This document shows, piece by piece, positions 24,316-33,646 of a stretch of 64,000 nt of DNA. Origin of the DNA: UBA1952 sp965246765 (GTDB lineage Bacteria > Bacteroidota > Bacteroidia > Chitinophagales > Chitinophagaceae). A program made the translations under genes and the position numbers. The stretch lies in contig CBDFFJ010000005.1 in assembly GCA_965246765.1 (NCBI GenBank), positions 806,001 to 870,000 of the forward strand. The letters are read 5' to 3'. Below the pieces are notes generated by a model. It was given only the letters and a program-made list of their open reading frames with translations, was not told where the DNA came from and searched no databases. Numbering within the stretch: position 1 is the first letter of the stretch; the number at the start of each line of letters is the position of its first letter.

Positions 24316-26802
24316 ATGCCCGCCCTCTTCCCCGAAGGAGCCTCCGCCACCCACCGCTACGCCGATGTCATCCTGCCCCTCGCCCTCCCGCAGGCCCTTA
24401 CCTACGGCATCCCGGCAGAGCTGCAAGGAGCCGTGCAGCCCGGCATGCGCGTGGAGGTGGCCCTCGGCAAAAACAAGCAGTACGCCGGCATCGTAGCGCG
24501 CATCCACGGGGAGCAGCCGGAGGCCTATGAGGTAAAGCCCATCCGCGCCCTCATTGACGAGGCGCCCGTAGTGAGCCCCATCCAGCTGCGCTTCTGGGAT
24601 TGGATTGCGCGCTACTACGCCGCCGCCCCCGGCGAGGTGATGACGGCCGCCCTGCCCGCACACCTCAAGCTCAGCGCCGAAACCCGCCTCCAATGGGCAC
24701 CCCGCCACCCCGATGCGGTGGTGGATTGGACGGAAAGCGCGGCCCTCGCCGTAAGCGCCCTGCAAACCCGCGGCGCCATCACCATCACCGACCTGCGCAA
24801 TCTGGTGGGCCGCAAAGCCCTCATCCCCGTGCTGCACGAGCTGCTGCACGCCGAGGCCGTCATCATCAACGATGCGCTGGAGGCCACCTACAAGCGCAAG
24901 ACCGAAAAGGTGATTTCCCTCGCCCCCGATTATCAGACCGAAGGAGCATTGCAGCCGCTCTTTGAAACGCTGTCCCGCGCGCCCAAGCAGTTGGAGGCAC
25001 TCATGGCTTATCTCTCGCACACCGGCAAGAGCGGCGCGGAGGTAAAGCAGGCAGAGCTGCTGGCGGAAGGCAAGATTACCGCTGCGCAAATCAAAGCCCT
25101 CGCCGAGCGCGGCGTCTTCCAGATAGAAGAGCAGGATGTGGACAGAATTCGGTTTTCAGGAAAGGAAGGAACGGAAGAAATTGCTTTTACGCCCGCGCAG
25201 GAAGCCGCTTTTATAGAAATGGAAGAAGGCCTCGCGGAGAAAGGCGTGGTGCTGCTGCAAGGCGTGACGGGCAGCGGCAAAACGCTGCTTTACATCCAAA
25301 AAATTCGCGACTGCATTGCGCGCGGCGAGCAAGCGCTGCTGCTGCTGCCGGAAATCGGATTGACCACGCAGCTTGTACGGCGATTGTACGCCTACTTCGG
25401 CGAGGAGCTGGGCGTGTACCACTCCCGCTTTTCCAACAATGAGCGCGTGGAGATTTGGGAGAAAGTGGCGGACGGTCGCTACAAAGTAGTGGTCGGCCCG
25501 CGCTCTGCCATCTGGCTGCCCTTCCAAAAGCTCGGCGTCATCATCTGCGATGAAGAGCACGATGGCTCTTACAAGCAGCGCGACCCGGCGCCCCGTTTTC
25601 ACGCGCGCGATGCGGCGATTTATCTGGCGGCCCTGCACGGCGCAGGAACGATTCTCGGCTCGGCCACGCCTTCGGTAGAAAGCCTCTACAATGTGCAGGG
25701 AAAGAAGTACGCCTATGCGGCGCTGAAGGAGCGCTACAAAGGCGTGCAGATGCCGAAGATTGAGATTATCAACGCGCGTTCCCTAGAAGCATCGCGCAAG
25801 ACCGGCATCGGCATCCTGACGCCGGAATTGATGGAGGCTATGAAGGCGGCGCTGGAGGAAAAGAAGCAAATCATTCTCTTTCAGAATCGCCGCGGCTATG
25901 CGCCGTTTCAAATCTGCACGCAATGCGGATGGGTGCCGCAATGCCGCAACTGCGCGGTGAGCCTCACCTACCACAAGGCGCACGACAAGATGCAGTGCCA
26001 TTACTGCGGCCTTGCCACGCCCGTGCCGCAGACCTGCGCGCAATGCGGCTCCAACCGCCTTGTAAGCCGCTCTTTCGGCACGGAGAAGATTGAAGAAGAA
26101 GTGAAGACAGCCTTCCCACTTGCGAAAGTGGCGCGGATGGATATGGATTCTATGCGCGGTCGCAATGCACTCTCGCTACTACTTGACAGTATGGAGGCGC
26201 GGCAAACGGATATTCTGGTAGGCACGCAGATGGTGGTGAAGGGGCTTGACTTCGCGCCGGTGGCACTGGTGGCCATCCTCAATGCGGACTCACTGCTGTC
26301 GTACCCGGACTTCCGCGTGAATGAGCGCGGCTTTCAATTGATGGAGCAGGTGGCGGGCCGCGCCGGTCGCACGGATGGAAAGGGGCGTGTGCTGATACAA
26401 GCCTATAATTTGCAGCATCCGGCTTTGCAGTGGGTGGTTGACCATGATGTGGCGGCTTTCTACAGACATGAGATTGGGTACCGGGAGTTCTTTGGCTATC
26501 CGCCGTTTTCAAGGATGATACGGCTGGTGTTCCGGCACAAGGAGGAGGAGCAGGCGGTGGCGGCGGCGGTGCAGATGGCGGAAGCAGTTGCGAAGCTGGA
26601 AGGCATCGGCATACAAGGCCCGGCGGCAGGAATCATCCCGCGCGTGCGGAATCAGTTTGTGCAGGAATTGCTGCTGAAGTGTCCGAAGGATTTGAAAGTG
26701 CTTGAAGGCGTGAAGACTTTTCTGAAAGAGCAACGCGGGAAGATTTCTTCGGTGCGTGGCTTGAAGGATGTGCAGATTGTGATTGATGTTGACCCGGTGT
26801 AA
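24316..26802 (+). CDS. priA: Primosomal protein N' (replication-restart helicase PriA)
   Basis: 828-residue 3'-5' DNA helicase that reloads the replisome at broken forks. The N-terminal DNA-binding domain begins RYADVILPLALPQALTYGIP. Walker A is GVTGSGKT, the DEAH-type box is DEEHDGSYK, and the zinc-binding insertion has eight cysteines between CTQCGWVPQCRNC and CAQCGSN. The helicase C region ends with QVAGRAGRTDGKG. The frame is open 17 codons further upstream, but the ATG at 24316 follows a promoter box and gives the usual length. Confidence 0.95.
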   Translation: MPALFPEGASATHRYADVILPLALPQALTYGIPAELQGAVQPGMRVEVALGKNKQYAGIVARIHGEQPEAYEVKPIRALIDEAPVVSPIQLRFWDWIARYYAAAPGEVMTAALPAHLKLSAETRLQWAPRHPDAVVDWTESAALAVSALQTRGAITITDLRNLVGRKALIPVLHELLHAEAVIINDALEATYKRKTEKVISLAPDYQTEGALQPLFETLSRAPKQLEALMAYLSHTGKSGAEVKQAELLAEGKITAAQIKALAERGVFQIEEQDVDRIRFSGKEGTEEIAFTPAQEAAFIEMEEGLAEKGVVLLQGVTGSGKTLLYIQKIRDCIARGEQALLLLPEIGLTTQLVRRLYAYFGEELGVYHSRFSNNERVEIWEKVADGRYKVVVGPRSAIWLPFQKLGVIICDEEHDGSYKQRDPAPRFHARDAAIYLAALHGAGTILGSATPSVESLYNVQGKKYAYAALKERYKGVQMPKIEIINARSLEASRKTGIGILTPELMEAMKAALEEKKQIILFQNRRGYAPFQICTQCGWVPQCRNCAVSLTYHKAHDKMQCHYCGLATPVPQTCAQCGSNRLVSRSFGTEKIEEEVKTAFPLAKVARMDMDSMRGRNALSLLLDSMEARQTDILVGTQMVVKGLDFAPVALVAILNADSLLSYPDFRVNERGFQLMEQVAGRAGRTDGKGRVLIQAYNLQHPALQWVVDHDVAAFYRHEIGYREFFGYPPFSRMIRLVFRHKEEEQAVAAAVQMAEAVAKLEGIGIQGPAAGIIPRVRNQFVQELLLKCPKDLKVLEGVKTFLKEQRGKISSVRGLKDVQIVIDVDPV

Positions 26803-26882
26803 ATACTTTGACGGCATCCCAACGTTGGCTGTTTACCGGCCAGTCTTAGACATAGTCCCGGAACACTCTAAACGCTCTTATT

Positions 26883-27533
26883 GTGCGCGCAGCCTTTCTC
26901 TTCTTTGCAGTTTTCTTTTTTGCAAATCCACTTGCTGCACGCGACCCGATTGCGTCCAGAGTCAATATTGGTATCAATCTCGCGCCGCTTTATTCGGGCC
27001 TGCCGGAGCTGCAGCTGGAGTGCTTTCTCAATCGCTACATTGGTGTTACCGCATCGGGAGGTTATCTGAATAAGGCCCGGCGCGGCGGCATTAAAGTTGA
27101 CGGTAGTGATGTGCTTACGGATGCCCACGGCGCTTATTTCAAAGTTGGCCTTAAGGGCCGGTTCGTTTATTCAAGACGGAATGTGCCGGTGCCCTGGGCG
27201 CAGGTGCTGTACATCTATTCTCAGTACAATGACGAAGGTTACTACGAGGGAGATTTAGGCTTCCCGAACGATTACCGTCATTACAAGGGCGCGGCAAACG
27301 GCTTTGCCTTCAGCATAGGCGGCGACTTTCCTATCTGGCGGCGACTGGATTTTCGCGCGGGCTTTCAGGCTACGATTTATTGCAGCCGCAACGGTAATGA
27401 GTACATCGGGCTAAAAGGAAATACTTTTCAGCCGGGCATGGGGCCGGAGCCGGGTACTTTGATTGTGGGGTTCAATTACCGCATCGGAAAGTTGCCCGTT
27501 TCTTCCGTGCCAAAAACAGCCACTGCACATTAG
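26883..27533 (+). CDS. Exported hypothetical protein, probable outer-membrane barrel
   Basis: 216 residues from a GTG start, with the signal peptide MRAAFLFFAVFFFANPLAA. The remaining part has about eight amphipathic strands (SRVNIGINLAPLYSGL, GVTASGGYLNK, YFKVGLKGRFVYS, DFRAGFQATIYC, TLIVGFNYRIGK), consistent with a small beta-barrel. No ligand can be inferred. Its stop directly abuts the ATG of the acetyltransferase gene, so the two are probably co-transcribed. Confidence 0.65.
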   Translation: MRAAFLFFAVFFFANPLAARDPIASRVNIGINLAPLYSGLPELQLECFLNRYIGVTASGGYLNKARRGGIKVDGSDVLTDAHGAYFKVGLKGRFVYSRRNVPVPWAQVLYIYSQYNDEGYYEGDLGFPNDYRHYKGAANGFAFSIGGDFPIWRRLDFRAGFQATIYCSRNGNEYIGLKGNTFQPGMGPEPGTLIVGFNYRIGKLPVSSVPKTATAH

Positions 27534-28037
27534 ATGGCTTTTTCAATCCGCCGCTTTCTGCCTCACGATTGGGAAGCCTACAAAGCCATCCGCTTAGAAG
27601 CATTGCAGCATGAGCCGGGCGTCTTCGGCAATCCTTACGCGAAGGAGGCCGCCTATGAAGACAGCGTTTGGCAGGAGCGGCTCCGGAATCCACGCGTCGC
27701 ATCCTTCGGCCTTTATTCCGGAAACGAAACGCTCGTTGGACTCACCAGCATCAGCAGCACGGCGGAGCAACCTGATGAAGCATACCTCAGCCAGTCTTAT
27801 ATCAGAAAGGAATTTCGCGGGCAAGGCCTTTCCGGCTTGCTTTATGACGTACGACTGGCCTGGGCGCGGGCACAGGTCGTCAGGCTGCTGCACATAGGCC
27901 ACCGGCGCAGCAATGAAGCTTCAAAGCGTGCGAATCAGCGCTACGGATTTCAGTTTTCGCGCAGCGAGCCGCGCATCTGGCCCGATGGCGGCCGGGAAGA
28001 CATGCTCTATTACACCCTGCGTCTTGAGCGGGCATAA
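27534..28037 (+). CDS. GNAT family N-acetyltransferase
   Basis: 167 residues with the GNAT fold: FSIRRFLPHDWEAYKAIRLE at the N-terminus, substrate-side beta strands (ASFGLYSGNETLVGLTSIS), and the acetyl-CoA pyrophosphate loop in YIRKEFRGQGLSGLLYDVRL (R/Q-x-x-G-x-G/A form). The C-terminal NEASKRANQRYGF is the usual motif B region. The substrate is unknown. It starts right after the stop of the preceding gene. Confidence 0.85.
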   Translation: MAFSIRRFLPHDWEAYKAIRLEALQHEPGVFGNPYAKEAAYEDSVWQERLRNPRVASFGLYSGNETLVGLTSISSTAEQPDEAYLSQSYIRKEFRGQGLSGLLYDVRLAWARAQVVRLLHIGHRRSNEASKRANQRYGFQFSRSEPRIWPDGGREDMLYYTLRLERA

Positions 28038-28038
28038 A

Positions 28039-28073
28039 AAAGCACCTTCCGCAGTTTGCAAAAGGTGCTTTGA
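28039..28073 (+). terminator. Terminator after the acetyltransferase gene
   Basis: AAAGCACCTT, 13-base loop, AAGGTGCTTT. It lies in the gap between convergent genes and can work in both directions. Confidence 0.75.
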
Positions 28074-28089
28074 TGCATTAGGAGGAGCC

Positions 28090-28275
28090 TTAGCGCCAGC
28101 GGCTGTAACCGGGAGGGGCTTTGTGAAATCCTGTACCGTGGCCATAGCCGCCGCCGCGGTGCCAGTCCGGCGCACGCCTGTGGTTCATGCCTACGTCAAC
28201 GCCGCGGCGGCGTGCGCAGGATTCAAAAACGGTCAGGAGCACAAGCGCAAATACAAGGACGGAAAGATATTTCAT
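28090..28275 (-). CDS. Tiny lipoprotein, Gly/His/Arg-rich
   Basis: 61 residues: MKYLSVLVFALVLLTVFESC gives a lipobox Cys at 20, followed by a basic tail with HRRAPDWHRGGGYGHGTGFH and ending PPGYSRWR. The open frame extends to 28353, but the lipoprotein signal begins at this Met. It resembles in size and composition the lipoprotein at 30380-30562. Function unknown. Confidence 0.55.
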   Translation of the reverse strand: MKYLSVLVFALVLLTVFESCARRRGVDVGMNHRRAPDWHRGGGYGHGTGFHKAPPGYSRWR

Positions 28276-28359
28276 GCGTAGCGTAGCTGATTTTGGAAAG
28301 GCAATATACAACGCATAGCCGGAGGCAAAAAGAGGATGCCTGTTTTCTGACATTAAAGT

Positions 28360-29664
28360 CTATTGGATTCCGGCCCGCATCATCTCTTCAAAAGCGCTTG
28401 TTGCCTTTTCCAGCACATGTGCATCGTAGGTGTATTGATGCGCTTCTATCCCGGCCAGGATGATCTCCGCCTGCTGTACGCATTCCTCAATAGAATCTCC
28501 GGCTACGCTTACCGCCCCAAACTCTTCCATATCGTACTGCGAGATGCAGTAGTATTCGCCGTCTATTTTTACGGGCAGCAGGAGCTGAATGTTTTCCCGG
28601 TATTCCGGGGGAAATTTTACGTGCAGCATATGCTCCTTATACCACGGCGAGTAGAGCAGCACCATCATCCCATATTGCTTCGCGACGTCGGGCTCCACCA
28701 GCACGCCGTTGGCGGTTCCCCATACGATATCCGCAAGGTTGCGATACATGAGGCCATAAAGAAAGCCGGGAGGAAGCGGCATCCGCGCGGTGAAATCCAC
28801 CATGTGCGGGTCTCCGTTTTCAGTTTCCCGTATCTCGGTGCTGTAAAAGCCGCGGTAGCCGAGCTCCTTGAAAATAGGGCAAAGGCCTTCGTCCACCGTG
28901 CGTGTGCCTTGCGGCATTTCCTTATTCTTAAAAACGCGGCCGCAATAGCCAAGGTCTTTGATTTCGGTACCGGCGATGGTTGTAGAAGGGTAGCGGCCGT
29001 CTATGGTGTACGAATCGGTGCCTATTTCCACCTTTGCTTCAAGGGGCTGCTCTATCACAAAATCAATCACGTCTGCCAGCTTGCCGAGGCGCTGCTCAAT
29101 GTCGTTGATCCAAAGGTCTGAGCCTTCCGGCGAGGTATGGTGATACGTCTCAAAAACGCCCCGGTAGCGGGAAATCTTTACGTACAGCGAGCCTTCCGCC
29201 GCCAGCGCTTCGCGTAACGCCTTTGTGCCGGTGACCATCTCATAGTCGTGCACGGGCAGGCCGGCATCCTTTAGCATTGCTTTCGTACGGACGCGCCAGA
29301 GTTCAAGGAGCTCTCCTTTCCCGGAGCCGAAAACGGGAACGCCGAGTGAGCGGATGTGCTCTGCCAGATCGCCGTTACCTACGTCGGGGAAAACGGCGAT
29401 GTCTATCTTATCCAGCACCTCAAACACATTGGTGATGCGATAAAGTGGCAGCCCATCAAAGGAGTGCTGCTCATGTCCGTTGACGTATTCGTTGGCTACT
29501 GCCGCCTTGTCAATGCCGGGAAAGGCAGAACGGAATTCGCAGAAGTAATACACCCGCTTAAAAGAGCGCGCAAGCTGCAACGCGAACTCTGCGAAGAGGC
29601 CATTGTCTATAACAAGCGCAGTTTTCTCATGCAACGCATAGGGGTTGCCGGTAGTCGTTTCCAT
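28360..29664 (-). CDS. ATP-grasp-like ligase of unknown substrate
   Basis: 434 residues, cytoplasmic. An N-terminal Rossmann-like part (ALVIDNGLFAEFALQLARSF) is followed by the ATP-grasp region: FGSGKGELLELWRVRTKAML, VKISRYRG (lysine of the ATP-binding strand) and the metal-binding end HMVDFTARMPLPPGF. The layout resembles PurD and carbamoyl-phosphate synthase-like ligases, but key residues differ from named enzymes. It lies 40 bp downstream of the peptidase-like gene and is probably co-transcribed. The pair might make and process an amide- or peptide-linked small molecule. This is inference. Confidence 0.65.
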   Translation of the reverse strand: METTTGNPYALHEKTALVIDNGLFAEFALQLARSFKRVYYFCEFRSAFPGIDKAAVANEYVNGHEQHSFDGLPLYRITNVFEVLDKIDIAVFPDVGNGDLAEHIRSLGVPVFGSGKGELLELWRVRTKAMLKDAGLPVHDYEMVTGTKALREALAAEGSLYVKISRYRGVFETYHHTSPEGSDLWINDIEQRLGKLADVIDFVIEQPLEAKVEIGTDSYTIDGRYPSTTIAGTEIKDLGYCGRVFKNKEMPQGTRTVDEGLCPIFKELGYRGFYSTEIRETENGDPHMVDFTARMPLPPGFLYGLMYRNLADIVWGTANGVLVEPDVAKQYGMMVLLYSPWYKEHMLHVKFPPEYRENIQLLLPVKIDGEYYCISQYDMEEFGAVSVAGDSIEECVQQAEIILAGIEAHQYTYDAHVLEKATSAFEEMMRAGIQ

Positions 29665-29704
29665 ATGTAGATGCCCCTTTGGAGCAGGGTGTTTCGCGTC
29701 TTGC

Positions 29705-30283
29705 TTACAGGGAATGAAGAATAAAGCGGTTAAGGCAGGTAGCCGCGCGTGCCACTACGTCTGAAGACACCGTGTTGTCGCACTGTATGCGGTGCCAGTT
29801 ATTGCCTTCCGCCTGTATGGGAATGGTGAAAGAGAGGACGGGCACGCCCAGCTCTATCCAGTTAAAAGACTCGTCGTGATCGGCAGGGTCGGCATCGTAG
29901 GGCTTGAGCTTTATGCGGTAGCCTTCGCGCTCCATCTCGGCAATGATTTCGTCCAGGTCGGGATAGTTGTGGATGTTTTCCAGCGATACGTCGTAGCCTT
30001 TGTAGGCTTCCTTGTTTGCGCAGACATCCACCACGATTACTACATCCTCCTCCGGGTTCAGTTTCGGCGCTTCAAAAAGATAGCCGTATTCCTCGCCACG
30101 GTTGTGGAAGATGCGGATATGACCGTCGCGCTCCAGCTGCCGCATGCCTTCATGCTGGTAAAGGGCGAGGTAAGTAACAAGTACACCGATGAAGTTGTCC
30201 AGCAGCCCGATATGCTGCCCGTCGTGGTAAGCAATTTTGGGGTTGTTGAATACGACGTCGGTGTGGGGCGAGATGAGAATCAT
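29705..30283 (-). CDS. M20/M28/M42-like zinc peptidase or deacylase
   Basis: 192 residues from MILISPHTDVVFNNPK. The two-metal site is visible: His and Asp in PHTDVV, bridging Asp in GLLDNFIGV, the EE pair in HNRGEEYGYLF, a further Asp in VIVVDVCAN and the late His in EGNNWHRIQCDNT. No insertion lid domain is present, so it is a compact form. The frame continues to a TTG at 30340, but the ATG at 30283 starts just before the metal site, and TATTTTTC lies a few bases upstream. It precedes the ATP-grasp gene in an apparent operon. Confidence 0.65.
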   Translation of the reverse strand: MILISPHTDVVFNNPKIAYHDGQHIGLLDNFIGVLVTYLALYQHEGMRQLERDGHIRIFHNRGEEYGYLFEAPKLNPEEDVVIVVDVCANKEAYKGYDVSLENIHNYPDLDEIIAEMEREGYRIKLKPYDADPADHDESFNWIELGVPVLSFTIPIQAEGNNWHRIQCDNTVSSDVVARAATCLNRFILHSL

Positions 30284-30379
30284 TCCGGAAAAATAGGCGC
30301 TGTCTCCTTCGCTGAAAACAACGGTGCCAAGGTATGACAAGAGGAAGGCCGCGCTCTGGCGCAGCCTCCTCCCGCGCCC

Positions 30380-30562
30380 TTAGTAGCGCCGCGGCCCATA
30401 GTGATGCGGCCGCGCATGGTAGTGCATCCGTGGGCCCGCGGGGCGATAATATCCGGGGCCGCGCCGGTAGCCGTAGCCCGGGCCGGCTACGATGCATGAG
30501 CTCAAGCCTAAGGCAAGGCCGGTAAACAGGAGCAGACTCTTCACAAGGTTCATGACGTTCAC
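30380..30562 (-). CDS. Tiny lipoprotein, Tyr/His/Arg/Gly-rich
   Basis: 60 residues: signal MNVMNLVKSLLLFTGLALGL then SSCIVAG with the lipobox Cys at 23. The tail is YGYRRGPGYYRPAGPRMHYH and ends HHYGPRRY. Met4 is an alternative start. Its composition matches the lipoprotein at 28090-28275, and the two flank the peptidase/ATP-grasp pair. Function unknown. Confidence 0.6.
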   Translation of the reverse strand: MNVMNLVKSLLLFTGLALGLSSCIVAGPGYGYRRGPGYYRPAGPRMHYHARPHHYGPRRY

Positions 30563-30767
30563 GTTTTTGTAGCCCTATGATGGCAGGAAGCGTGCCATGT
30601 TTAAGCAGTCCTCAAAAAAATTTGTAAAAAGCCGTCCTGCCTTATTCAAATCCAAACGTTTGAGCATCATTACCCGTCCTTGCCGGAGAATGGTGGCTCC
30701 CAAATTTCTGTGAAAGAGCCGGCACGGCCGCCTAAACCGTATTCCTTTGCTAAATATCTAAACGCCA

Positions 30768-32030
30768 ATGTTTAAACGCCTACTTCTGCTGTCCATCGCA
30801 GCCTTGCTTTGCCTCACTGCTTCCGCCCAGTTCAACTATGTGTTCAAAGACACTACCACTCCTTATGCTCCGCTTACCGGCGCTACTTCGCTCAATGGCG
30901 GCAACATCTGGTTCGGAGACAATTTCCAGGCGCCGGTGCCCTTTACCTGGAAGCTGGACAGTACCATCGTCCTTAATAAGCTCGGCGTGGTGACGCAACT
31001 GGCCACCGCCTGTGCCGATACAGCAGACTTCAGCGACGTGAACGGATTTATGTTCGCCGACGTAACGCTCCTGGTTGACCGGGGCGCGCTTGGCTTCACT
31101 TCCCTTTCGCCCATCCGCTACCGCACGACCGGCACCTCGCCTTCGCGCATCTTTAAGATGGAGCTGTTTAATGCCGGCTTTGGCAATGAGTATTTTAATA
31201 ACGGCACCCTGAATGATTCCATCTGCGTGCAGATCTGGATCTATGAGACTTCCAATATCGTGGAGCTCCACTACGGTCCTTCCCGTATCAATACGCCCGG
31301 TGACTACTTTGCCTCCGGGGGCGCCGCGCCGCTCATTGGCTATATTAAGCACGCTGATTTCTTCAACGGCACTGCCGGCGATTTGTATTACATCAAGGGC
31401 AATTCCCCTACTGCTACCGCTATTGACAGCTTCAACATCAACGCTGCAAACCTGCCTGCTAATATACTGAGCAGCTGGCCCGCTTCCGGACGTGTGTTCC
31501 GTTTTACGCCTAAGAAGCCTCTTTGCGCCAAGCCTGTCTCCTCATTTACCGCCAGCGCGCCTGTGGGCCGTCTTGTTGCCTTTACCTATACCGGCACCAC
31601 GCCCGCGCTTGACAGCATCGTGTGGGACTTTGGCGATGGCATCAAGCAGACGATTGTAGGCAGCTACACCACGCCTATTACCCATACCTACGCTACTGCT
31701 GGCCGCTACACCGTCACCGTCACTGCCTACAACGTTTGCGGCAATAACGTCTCCACTTCTATTCAGAACTCCGTTTCCGTTGGCAGCATTGCTTCGCTTG
31801 GCAATGTGAAGGTTTACCCCAATCCTGCAACCAACCTGCTCACTATTGCTGGCCTCGCCGCAGGCAGCACGGCCAGCATTCTCTCAGTAGTAGGCCAGAC
31901 TGTGCTCCGCGCCGACATCCGCAGTGGCAGGGAGACTATCAACATCTCTTCCCTGCCTGCCGGCACTTATACCCTGCTCCTCACTACCGCAGATGGCGCC
32001 AGCGGTGCCATGCGCTTTACGCGTCAGTAA
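30768..32030 (+). CDS. Secreted PKD-domain protein with T9SS type A sorting domain
   Basis: 420 residues. Signal peptide MFKRLLLLSIAALLCLTASA. A beta-rich region to about 245 has no named family. A PKD domain (about 258-345) shows SIVWDFGDG and ITHTYATAGRYTVTVTAYN. The last 70 residues (VKVYPNPATNLLTIAGL to LPAGTYTLLL) are a type A sorting domain that directs outer-membrane translocation and anchoring. It is divergent from the tiny lipoprotein and convergent with PorP/SprF. Confidence 0.88.
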   Translation: MFKRLLLLSIAALLCLTASAQFNYVFKDTTTPYAPLTGATSLNGGNIWFGDNFQAPVPFTWKLDSTIVLNKLGVVTQLATACADTADFSDVNGFMFADVTLLVDRGALGFTSLSPIRYRTTGTSPSRIFKMELFNAGFGNEYFNNGTLNDSICVQIWIYETSNIVELHYGPSRINTPGDYFASGGAAPLIGYIKHADFFNGTAGDLYYIKGNSPTATAIDSFNINAANLPANILSSWPASGRVFRFTPKKPLCAKPVSSFTASAPVGRLVAFTYTGTTPALDSIVWDFGDGIKQTIVGSYTTPITHTYATAGRYTVTVTAYNVCGNNVSTSIQNSVSVGSIASLGNVKVYPNPATNLLTIAGLAAGSTASILSVVGQTVLRADIRSGRETINISSLPAGTYTLLLTTADGASGAMRFTRQ

Positions 32031-32047
32031 GCATTCCAGAAGGTCTT

Positions 32048-32086
32048 AAAAAAGAAGCGCCCCGCAAATTGCGGGGCGTTCTTTGT
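32048..32086. terminator. Bidirectional terminator
   Basis: AAAGAAGCGCCCCGC aaatt GCGGGGCGTTCTTT between the convergent PKD protein and PorP/SprF genes. Confidence 0.85.
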
Positions 32087-32105
32087 TGGTGTGTGGATGC
32101 GTCTT

Positions 32106-33155
32106 CTAATCAAATTGCGTAGTCAGCTCCTGCTCAAAGCGCGGGCATTCTATGCGGTCTATCATGTTGTCCTTGTGCTTGTACTTGCCGCGGGCATATA
32201 CGCTCAGCTCCCAGCCGCCTTTTGAGTTAAGCGATGGCTTCAGCGAAGAAGTCGTCACATCGTAAGAGGCGGTGAAGGAGTAGGTATTGTACTCCACCTT
32301 CATCGTCGGGATAATGGCGTCTTTCCAGCGGGCAAAGCAGCCTGCGGATATCTGTACCGCCCGCGTCTCGCTCATGATCTGGCGGAAGCTCAGCAGGCCC
32401 CCGAAGATGACCTCCTCATACGGATGCTGGTTAGAATAATTAGCCGTAGCCATCAAGCCAAACTGCGGTGAGAGCCTCACGGTCGCCCCGGCGGAGCCTA
32501 CATACTTCGTGCTCAGGCGGATGAAGTTCTCGTTAGGGTTAAACGACTCCTTTGGCTTCGTCACGTGCCAGGCAGCGCCGCCAATGTAGTAGATCACCAT
32601 ATTGTTGGGGCCGGCGCTGGAGTTGAAGGACACCCCCGCGCTTACGTCGTAGTGCGTTACCTTCTGAAAGACCAACGTCTCGCCGGTGGCCGCGTTTGGG
32701 TCATATCCGCCTATCCACTGGTTGTCCAGCGTCATCTTGCTCGGGTCAACGGAGCGCTGGATATACGAGCCCGCAAAGCCCACGCTCAGGTAGCTTGCCC
32801 GTCCGTCGTAAAGCGCCTTGTTGTAGTTGAGAGAGGGGGTGATCTGCATGCTGTTGAAGTCAATAGACCCCGCATGGTCGTAGCTCACGCAGGCGCCAAA
32901 GCTCAGGTAGTCGTGCAGCTCCTTATTCACCATGATGCGCGTCTCCGCACTCGCAATCACCGTCTGGAAGGGGTTAGAAATGTTGCCCCACTGCGTCCGG
33001 TAATTCACCCCGGCCTTATAGTCGCCAGAGAAGATACCCGTCAGGGCAGGGTTGCGCAGGATGGCATTCTCATAAAATTGAGAGAAGTGGATGTCCTGCG
33101 CCTGCAGCGTGCCCCCGCTCAGCAGGAGGGCGGCGATGGTAAGAAGTTTTTTCAT
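32106..33155 (-). CDS. PorP/SprF family outer-membrane protein
   Basis: 349 residues with the signal peptide MKKLLTIAALLLSGGTLQA. It then has the family start QDIHFSQFYENAILRNPALT and many barrel strands (YKAGVNYRTQW, GFAGSYIQRSVDPSKMTLDN, EVIFGGLLSFRQIM). PorP/SprF-like proteins cooperate with T9SS in secreting and attaching giant type B adhesins, as SprF does for SprB. The upstream gene on the same strand is such an adhesin, separated by 491 bp containing a MITE-like element. A functional pair is therefore likely. Confidence 0.92.
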   Translation of the reverse strand: MKKLLTIAALLLSGGTLQAQDIHFSQFYENAILRNPALTGIFSGDYKAGVNYRTQWGNISNPFQTVIASAETRIMVNKELHDYLSFGACVSYDHAGSIDFNSMQITPSLNYNKALYDGRASYLSVGFAGSYIQRSVDPSKMTLDNQWIGGYDPNAATGETLVFQKVTHYDVSAGVSFNSSAGPNNMVIYYIGGAAWHVTKPKESFNPNENFIRLSTKYVGSAGATVRLSPQFGLMATANYSNQHPYEEVIFGGLLSFRQIMSETRAVQISAGCFARWKDAIIPTMKVEYNTYSFTASYDVTTSSLKPSLNSKGGWELSVYARGKYKHKDNMIDRIECPRFEQELTTQFD

Positions 33156-33190
33156 GCTACACGTAGTATCAAATTTGTTTGTAAAGAGTA

Positions 33191-33562
33191 TTTTTTATTC
33201 GTCCCCGTTCCGTTCGCTCCCAATCGTCCCTTGCGTCGCACACTGAGGGGTTCGTCAGTCTGTTTGGCATATTATAACATCCGCGCGCACATCCAAATTG
33301 CACATATCATCACCACGCAACTGCATAGCGTTAATATGGAAGTCCGGATGACCGCCAAGAAACTGCGTGGTTGAGATAAGCTCGTCCTGATGACCCCCAT
33401 GCAGTTGCGTGGTTGGGATAAGTGCGTCCTGTCCCTAAGCTTCCGTTTAAAAGCCAAACAGACTGACTAACCCCTCAGTGTGCGATCCTTCGGCTTCACT
33501 CAGGGCAGGCTGCCTTCGGCAACGGCAGCTTAATAGCGAACGGAACGGCGACTAAATAAAGA
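33191..33562. mobile_element. MITE-like element with nested inverted repeats
   Basis: Outer arms CCGTTCCGTTCGCT (33205-33218) and AGCGAACGGAACGG (33535-33548) are perfectly complementary and extend imperfectly outward. Inner 33-bp arms at 33236-33268 and 33453-33485 differ at one base (core ACTGAGGGGTT). The centre contains a CCACGCAACTGCAT/ATGCAGTTGCGTGG pair and two direct copies of a GCGTGGTTGxGATAAG word at about 33365 and 33407. No transposase frame is present, so it would be non-autonomous. It fills the gap between the adhesin and PorP/SprF genes. Confidence 0.7.
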
Positions 33563-33646
33563 ACTTCTGAAACTGACTCTGGAGGGAGGGCTTTTGCGGG
33601 GGCGGGCATTAGGCCGCGCCCCTGCTTAAGCGGCTCTTATATCTAT

